Source of the DNA: Lepisosteus oculatus
Lineage: Eukaryota; Chordata; Actinopteri; Semionotiformes; Lepisosteidae
NCBI RefSeq assembly: GCF_040954835.1
Contig: NC_090706.1
Span: forward strand, 41,053,148 to 41,117,147
Reading direction: 5' to 3'
Length of the DNA stretch: 64,000 bases
Of the stretch, positions 57,301 through 64,000 are shown in pieces. Every line of letters starts with the position of its first letter. The first letter of the stretch is position 1. Under the pieces are notes generated by a model. It had not been told where the DNA came from, ran no database searches, and saw only the letters and a program-made list of their open reading frames with translations. A program made the translations under genes and the position numbers.

Positions 57301-60050
57301 TATTCCTTCACTTCTGGGCATCCTGTTGTACACCACTGATGTCACAAACTGGAAGCTGGTGTTTTTTGTCACATTGATTTCTCATAAACTTCTTGCCACA
57401 CCATGCAAGTGCTGCAGAAAATACAGCACAGCACAATGTGAGCATCCTGGGTTTCAAAACAGAGCAAACCACCATTTCCTGACATGAAAGAGGAGCGACG
57501 CATTTTGATTTTGACTGGAGATATTTCCTGTCGAGCCCGGTTAAGGCTTGGCTATTGTCTCAGCTGGGACATTAATAACTCAGCTGAACTGGAAAAGGCA
57601 GACTTTAAAAAAAGACTTATGGTCTTTGGTTAAACAGGCCGATCTTATTCATATAGTTTTCCGTAGCTATTTAATCTGAGGATTACTTTATTTACAGTGG
57701 CCCTTAGGGGTCTTGTCCTCTTCCCATCAATGAAAAGGGTCTCAGCACAAGAATGGAATAGGTGCCCATCTGAGAGTTTACTGCAATATATTTACCATAG
57801 GATTTTCCCATTTGCCTCGTGGATTTACTGTGGTGCATGTGAGTAAATACTCCATGGAAATACTATTCTTAAACCACAGCATTCCCATGGTCCAGAGTAG
57901 TAAAACACAGTCAAGCCATGGTAAAAGTTTGAAGTGTGCCCAATAAGTGTCTTGTCACACATGCTGTTACTAACGGGGCTGTTAGAATTTCAGGATGAGG
58001 TCAAACTGTAAACTTGCTCTTCAGTAAAAAAACCTGGCTCCTGTGCACAACTCTGCGCCCATCTTTTCTACACTCCTCCCTGCGCCACAACTCCACTCCT
58101 GCAGCTGCCTCGCTGGTTCATCCCTCGCAAGTGAGGGGGGTCGTGACAGCAGCTCTGGGCCTCCGCCAGTGATGTCACTTCCTCAGCCAGGAGAGTTAAC
58201 CCCCAACACTAGGAAATTAATGACGCAATCCCTTAACATTCATTTGGCTTGCTTCGTCGGTTGTATCACTCCTTGCCTGAACCGCCGAATATCCCTTTAT
58301 TATTTGCTGAAAGATAGCAGCTCCCAGTCCGTGTGTTTCTTCAGGCTCTTCTTTCTTCCTTGAGTGGAAACATGACAGATCTGCAGCTTGGCCAAGGCCT
58401 GTGGTCTCCCCACACCTGCACCCTGCTCCCGGGCCCGCGACCTCGGCACCGGCCCAGAGTGGGGGGGGCCGGCCCAGCTGGAGGGGGGCTGCGTCACCCA
58501 GCCCACACAGGTGGAGGGCGAGCTGCCGAAACCACGCGCACTGCCACCGCGAGACAGACGACAGCAGCGAAGGCTGAGGACCGACAGAGGTGCCTCAGGA
58601 GCTCGTGTTGGACCTGTGTGCGGTCAGCAGTAACCCACTGGGATCCAGAACACAGGCGTTCACTTCACATTCGGATGACTGGAAAAATCTACAGCTACAT
58701 TTGAAGATTCAGTATTAGGAAGCCTCCAATCACGTGTGTTTTCTTGAGCACTGGTCAAGACATTTTCCACAAGGAGCAGGGGCTTCTCCTGATTGCACCA
58801 GTTATACAACCTGGATCACATTCCACTCCAATTTTGCGATTGCTGCCATGGACACACTTGACTAGAGACTTTTAACCGTTTCTCGACTTTGAACTGCATT
58901 GGTCAGATGTTCAGTGTCCAGTCGATACGCTGGGCCGGGCACTGCTCCGTCCCAGACAGTCCTGTCAAGGGCGGTGTGTCCGCACGCTCCCGGTGTCAGC
59001 TCTGAGCCGGGCCGGCCCGCGGGCCGTCTTCTAGCCGGCGCAGCTCTGCCTGGCTTCAGCGGAGTCAGCGTGGTCAGCGTGGCTGACCGGAGGCCTACAG
59101 CAGGGGCGTCCAGCCCTGGTCCCAGAGAGCGCTGTCAGGCGGGGGTTGTCAAACCATCAAATCACGCCTTTCTGAAGGCAGTTTTACCATGATCGACGAA
59201 ACCGGGGATTCATTAGAATATTAAAACATTTCATAGAGTGCGAAGGGCTGTCGCACTGTCCAGGGAAAGCTCTGCCCTCAGTCTGCTGCTTGCTGGGATG
59301 GGCGCTGGCTCTCCTCCTGCACAGTGTAGGATAAAGCTGTGAGAAACTGGATGGACGAGATGGAATTTTATAGACAGTTTGGGGCATAAACCTGAATACT
59401 CTCTCACCTCCAGATTCATGACTTAACCGTCTTCCCCATCTTTAGGAATAGGTACAAATTTATACTTTATATGATATCCTACAGGGAGGTTTCCATCTTC
59501 CAGAACACACCGGGATATTATGATGGGGATCGTGAAATGGATGTGCTTCATTTGGTCGATAACTGCTTCTCTCTCAGGTTGCATGGTTGCCTATTAAGGA
59601 AGATGGTCTTATTGACCTAGTTTCTCAAACAACCGGGACATATTCAAGGGAACAGAGGCGATACAGACACGGGGAAATTGAGACCATAATATAGTACTTA
59701 TCTATATTTAGATTCATTTTAAATCTAAAGACTGAGGTCTAAATTTGGCGTGTGTAATTTTAGAAAAGCAGGCCGTGAGGGAGCAGGGCAGAGCTCGCCA
59801 GCACAGGCTGGGACCGGCAGGAGTCAGAGACAGCAGATCAAGGATGGCTGCACTTCATGTCAATGTCTCAAAACCAATTTCGTCCAACCTGTCATGCTAC
59901 TAATATGAATGCACTTTCTAAGCATTATGAATTATTCAGATATAGACGTTCACACTGAATTGCTCCATTTTATGCAAAATAAAGCTAAGCCACACTGTTA
60001 TGAAACGTACTTTTACTATGTACGACTGTAACAAGGCGTTTTAACACGCG
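54376..60050. other. Intergenic region between hbegf and pfdn1
   Basis: I recognise no gene. The 54.4-55.55 kb part is AT-rich and unremarkable. A minisatellite occupies 55598-56755. The 56.8-60.0 kb part is mixed sequence. A block near 59095-59130 (GGGGCGTCCAGCCCTGGTCC) resembles a repeat common in fish, but I cannot name it. Confidence 0.55.
55598..56755. repeat. Minisatellite, 31/32-bp units with 158-bp higher-order period
   Basis: About 36 tandem copies. The A unit (32 bp) contains TCCAGGTGGGGGTGGAGTGG, the B unit (31 bp) has TCCAGTGGAGGTGGAGTGG, and the C unit (32 bp) has GCCAGGGGTGTGTGGAGTGG. All end TCAGTGCTCA plus TG or CG. In the right half, C-type (GGCC) units recur at 56153, 56311, 56469, 56564 and 56722, which is 158, 158, 95 and 158 bases apart. 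This defines a C-B-A-B-A higher-order unit, once shortened to three. All three forward frames are open for about 400 codons because the unit lacks stops; these frames are not genes. Confidence 0.95.
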
Positions 60051-60151
60051 GTCGAGGTAAGACCGTCTCTGCATGACGTAATGACTCGAGCTACCGGCAT
60101 GCAGCCTAGCAACCGATAAGGACTCACTGCGCATGCGTTCACCTCTCCAAC
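60040..60151 (+). promoter_or_regulatory. pfdn1 promoter with CRE-like and NRF1 motifs
   Basis: A CRE-like TGACGTAA lies at 60074-60081, and a near-consensus NRF1 site (TGCGCATGCG) at 60128-60137 is only 14 bases before the ATG at 60152. This is typical of a housekeeping promoter. Whether the NRF1 site lies before or after the transcription start is unknown. Confidence 0.6.
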
Positions 60152-61381
60152 ATGGCAGCCCCCGTAGATCTCGAGTTGAAAAAGGTAAAATGTTTTATTT
60201 CATTCTTATACGATAACGGTTGGTCATTCTCAACGGCAGCATTTTAGTTTCTGGTAACTTTATCTCTCATGTCGTAGCCTTTTGATGGTTTTAAAACGGG
60301 GAGACAGCCCTTTAATCCTGTCACAAAGCGTGTGGTGGAGAGAAAGCGTGTACAGGACCTCTGAGTTTGAAAAAGGCTAGCTAGCTTAAAGTCATACCTG
60401 TTTTGTCTTTTAATTGCGTGATTTTACCATTATTAGATTTTTAAATTAACGTCGTATTATCTGGTTCGTGCAGCGTGCGTCAGTTTGTTTTTAATATAGC
60501 CAAACATCTCCTTTGTTAAGTGTTTTAAGATGTCATTCTGCTTTCGGAAATAGAACGATTATTTCCTCCGCGATAGTGTAGATTAGTAGAGTCCCAGCAG
60601 CAGGATGCCCAGTGTTCAGGTTGTCGTGATTACACGAAACGTGAGTCAGGCCAAGAACCGACACCCCGCGTATGTGTTGCATCTCATCGCGGTCGTTACC
60701 AACATCGACTAAAAAACTATGCTTCTATAACGTGGGAGATCTGAATTACCCTTGTAGCAGCTACACCTGCCCGTTTGTTAAATAATGCTTATTCTGTTTA
60801 ATTATTACAATCTCATTATTCTGCACTCAGTGCATAATTGTACATCCATCCATTTTCTAACCACTCTGTCCAGCTCGGTGTTTTCGGGGATGCTGGAGCC
60901 TATCCCGGCAAACAGTGGGTGCAAAGTGCGATACACCCTGGACGGGATGCCAGTCACACACTGATACACACACACACACACACTCACACCAAGGCCAGCT
61001 GTCCTAGGAGCCAGCTAACCTTCCAGCATGTCTCTGAACTGTGGGAGGAAGCCCACACGAATCCGGGGAGAACATACAGCCCTGCAAGGCAGCAGCTCTG
61101 AACCCGGCTCACAGTGCCTCCGAACCCGGCTCGCAGTGCCTCGCCACGCGGGACGACGGCAGACCTCCTGCCTGCGAGTGGCCGCGGTGTGACGTGATGC
61201 GGTGTGACCCGCAGGCTTTTGCCGAGCTGCAGGCGAAGGTGATCGACACCCAGCAGAAGGTCAAGCTGGCGGACCTGCAGATCGAGCAGCTGAGCCGCAT
61301 GAAGAAACACGCCCACCTGACGGACACGGAGGTCACCACCCTGCCCGCGGACACGCGCATGTACGAGGGCGTCGGCAGGAT
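60152..61381 (+). CDS. pfdn1: Prefoldin subunit 1, exons 1-2 (partial)
   Basis: A beta-type subunit of prefoldin, the hexameric cytosolic chaperone that delivers unfolded actin and tubulin to the CCT chaperonin. Exon 1 is 60152-60184 (MAAPVDLELKK). Exon 2 is 61215-61381, starting AFAELQAKVIDTQQ, continuing KVKLADLQIEQLSRMKKHAH, and ending MYEGVGRM with the Met split by the intron. Together they make 66 complete codons of about 122 expected, covering the first coiled-coil helix and part of the beta-hairpin. The exon 1 donor is AAAAG/GTAAAA and exon 2 ends at AT/GTGAGT. The continuation expected in exon 3 was not found in 61.4-64 kb, so it lies beyond the right edge. Confidence 0.95.
60838..61090 (+). 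mobile_element. LINE 3'-end fragment in pfdn1 intron 1 (copy 2)
   Basis: Contains CATCCATCCATTTTCTAACC, GGAGCCTATCCCGGCAAACA, a TACACCCTGGACGGGATGCC block, a (CA)n tract at about 60964-60984, ACTGTGGGAGGAAGCCCACA and GGGGAGAACATACAG. This arrangement is highly characteristic of a non-LTR retrotransposon 3' region common in ray-finned fish. There is no reverse transcriptase frame. It ends about 130 bases before the exon 2 acceptor. Confidence 0.8.
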
Positions 61382-61529
61382 GTGAGTACCCCCGCGTCTC
61401 TCTCGCCCCCTTGTCTGGGTCTCCCAGGCCCGTTCGGTTCGGATCGGCTCTGCTGTGCCTCCCCAGCGTTGCGACTGTGGGCTTTGGCACTCGTATCACT
61501 ACATTCCTATTACATATAGAGTCTGATTG

Positions 61530-61860
61530 GAACCTTAGGAAGGTCACAGAGAAGAGGAGGCCATTTGGCCCATCTAACTAAGCGAAGGTCATCTGTCCAT
61601 TTCTTGCGAGAATCCCAGGGTATCAGTTTCAACAAAATGTCTGGGCAGCTTGTGGCAGACACCCATCACCATTTGTGTGAAGAACACAAATCTACCTCCT
61701 CTTCTGACTGGAGGATCTCATTCAGCTGTGTCTTGAAAGAAGCCAGAGGCTCTTATTGGCTCTGACAGCAATGCTGGGCAGCTTATTCCAGATTCCCACT
61801 ACACGTTGCAGTTAAATTTGGCTAAAGTCTCTTTACCATTCCTTTGCAGTTTCTACAGTG
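61530..61860 (+). mobile_element. Interspersed repeat, copy in pfdn1 intron 2
   Basis: Shares GTCTTGAAAGAAGCCAGAGG and related strings with the fragments at 63478-63720 and 9340-9480. The phrase GGAGGCCATTTGGCCCATCT at its 5' side recurs in many fish genomes, to my knowledge. There is no open frame of note and the copy is diverged. Confidence 0.6.
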
Positions 61861-63477
61861 TTTGCTAATCCTTGTATTGTGATATCATCTGTGCATTTGA
61901 CTGTGAACTATACCGGAACCTAGATCACTGGTTAAAAATTAGGGAGAGCGGCAATCCTGATACATATTCTTATGCTACTCCACTAATTACATCTGTACCA
62001 ATGCCAGTCTGAGCAGTCGTACTTTTTTTCTGTACTAATTGTTTCTGTCCATTAACCTGTTCTGAACCCAAGGGCATGCATTACTTTGAGTGTCTGTTGT
62101 CTGTGTTATTAGAATTAACTTTAATGAGGAACTTTGTCAACAGCTTTCCACTCATGTAAATTTTATGATCTCTATCCATTACTGCTGATTGTTCAAAGAA
62201 CTCTGATATATTACAGAAGATCTAACCCTTTTTCTCTGTAAATACCGGAGTCAAATAGTGATGTATCGGCTCTCTCCATTTCCTGGACTGATTCCTCTGA
62301 GACTTGAACTGGAACCTGTTCCATTTTTACTACTTTATAAAGTGCTTTCTTTCTCCTCAAATTGCTTTAGTGATTAAACCTTTAGGGTTTCTGCATTCTA
62401 GCCGTTGATTTGCTTACTCTTTGGGATTGATAATTTCTGTTCCTTTGTGTAAAGAAGTACCTCTGGTTGGTGTTTCACTGTTCATTCTGAAGAATGTTGC
62501 TGGGTTGAATGCGTCACTGCCTTTGAGGGAACATGAACCCCTGACAGCACTAAGGGTGTTGTGTAGGTCTGATCTGAAGTGGAAAATGTCTTGGGATTTT
62601 TAACAAATATTTTCCAATAGAATGACTGAAATCAGATAAGTCCAAGGTTAAGCAAACATGCACAGGAAAGCAAGTGTTTTTTGCTCATATGTCCAGTCGG
62701 AAGTGTGATTGACAGAGACTGGTGATGAGTATTTTCTCTTGGTGTAATAATCCTAGCCTTCTGCGAATGGTAGACATTTTTATTTGGTTCAAACCGCTTT
62801 CAGAAATGGCACTGGATAGGTTTCTTGTGTTTCCCAGTGCACAGTACTGGTGTTGTCATTACTTTTGTGGAGAGTTAGATGGGTTTGTAATTGAAAATGT
62901 TTAATTTTATCTCAAGCTAATAATAGTATTTCGTTTTTGCAATCCAACATGTCATTCCACTTGCAGGTGTTTAACGAATTTCTCAATTTGGAGACTATTG
63001 TTCCTGAAAACGTTCTTCCGTACCATACAGCACTGCAACGTTGTGTTAACTTGGCCTCACAGGCTTGGCTTCACGTCAGCCAGTTTGTCTACATTTATAG
63101 TACCGAGAGTCATCGTCATGCACTTACTATTAAAGTCACAGAGGCCTGAAGTGGGAAGGAAACGGATAGGTTTCTTTTTCTGTATTGTAACTCGGAGGGG
63201 GAGGGAGAGGAGCTCAGTGATAGTGATAGTACCAGGGGCTATGGAATGAGCCTGTCTGGCTTCACCCTTACGGTGGGGTTTGGTGTTAATTAAATCCGCT
63301 TGTCGCACCAGTCTTATATGACTGTCTTTCTTGTGCAGATGGACAGGTGGCGGGGACCAGTTCAGCAGATCTTGCTGCATTGCTCACATGTTCTGCCGAA
63401 TCTCTGTGGTGTCTGAAAGATGAAGCTGTCCTGCAGGCTTTGTGCAGTATTACCGTAAAATCTGCCCTATGTGTTTT

Positions 63478-63720
63478 CATGAGATTGGTATACTACATAC
63501 GAACGTTTTCTCATCCCAGTTGTTTCTTGAAAGAAACCAGTTTATTGGCGTCAACCACATAGCTGGGTAACTTGTTTCCACTTGTCTGCTCTGGTTTGCG
63601 ATTCCCAGTTCGTTGTGAAGATGTCCGTTCTCTTGACCTGTCAAGGCCTTGAGGCCTATATCCGGTGTTGACCCCCTGATTTCCTGCAGCCTCCTGCAAG
63701 GTGTTATAACCCTGGAGAGC
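63478..63720 (+). mobile_element. Interspersed repeat, second copy in pfdn1 intron 2
   Basis: Contains GTTTCTTGAAAGAAACCAG and CAACCACATAGCTGGGTAAC, aligned by eye to 61700-61800. It is diverged and has no coding capacity. Confidence 0.5.
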
Positions 63721-64000
63721 TTTGTGCTTAGAGCAAAGGTGGGCGGGAGGCAGGATGAGGGCATTTGACGCTTTTTATTCGTCCTGCTGATCCGTCATCT
63801 GTTGATCCGATAAACATGTCGTCCTTTTTCAGATCTGAGCAGGAAGGTTTGCTCAGGGTGGTGTGGTCAGTTGCACCTGCTGTCGGTTTTCAGAGCAGTG
63901 GTGCTGGTGGAGGCCAACAGGGTAGCTGGGTGAGGACAGTGTGTTACAGCTGTGGGCTGATGTCACAGACCGGGCTGGGGGAAGGTGCTGAGAGTCTCTT

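Larger units (their letters stand above)
61382..64000 (+). other. pfdn1 intron 2 (partial) with interspersed repeat copies
   Basis: No exon 3 recognised. A repeat at 61530-61860 carries GGAGGCCATTTGGCCCATCT, GTGTCTTGAAAGAAGCCAGA and CAATGCTGGGCAGCTTATTC. A diverged relative at 63478-63720 carries GTTTCTTGAAAGAAACCAG and CAACCACATAGCTGGGTAAC. Both look like copies of one interspersed fish family whose name I cannot give. The sequence between them is AT-rich and unremarkable. Confidence 0.55.

Noticed and set aside
61382-64000. Search for pfdn1 exon 3
   Set aside because: No block encoding the expected continuation (FILQSK-like) with splice sites was found; the exon must lie beyond the window.

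Overview
This is ordinary vertebrate nuclear DNA with widely spaced, multi-exon genes. I see no bacterial, viral or CRISPR system. Gene content, introns and interspersed repeats (a SINE-like family ending in an AT-rich tail, a LINE 3' end common in fish, tRNA-derived SINE material) suggest a ray-finned fish. Single-copy synteny fits a gar, bowfin or early-branching lineage, but I cannot prove the species.

Layout, left to right. 1-6.7 kb: intron 1, exon 1 and CpG-rich promoter of ankhd1 (minus strand; the rest lies off the left edge). 6.7-14.7 kb: intergenic DNA with SINE/LINE fragments and a 35-bp minisatellite. 15.8-19.8 kb: a complete seven-exon deoxycytidine kinase-like gene (dck2-like, minus). 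21.1-31.85 kb: hnrnph1 (plus), 11 coding exons, 439 aa. 31.9-48 kb: rufy1 (minus), 18 coding exons, 701 aa, with four different minisatellites in its introns. 50.0-54.35 kb: hbegf (plus), five coding exons plus a probable non-coding last exon, 219 aa. 54.4-60.1 kb: intergenic, dominated by a 1.1-kb GT-rich minisatellite with a 158-bp higher-order period. 60.15 kb to the right edge: pfdn1 (plus), exons 1 and 2 only.

Exon limits were read from reading frame, GT/AG sites and remembered family sequences. In every complete gene the exon phases sum to an open frame ending at a family-typical C terminus. The genes do not form one pathway. The block is a syntenic neighbourhood matching human 5q31 (ANKHD1, HBEGF, PFDN1) and 5q35 (HNRNPH1, RUFY1). 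A deoxycytidine kinase paralogue sits where human 5q has none, while human 4q13 carries ANKRD17, DCK, RUFY3 and the AREG/EREG/BTC ligands. The window therefore looks like one of two ancient duplicate (paralogon) regions, retaining a member lost from the mammalian copy. That, the repeat architecture and possible hnRNP H autoregulatory G-run clusters are the points most worth a second look.
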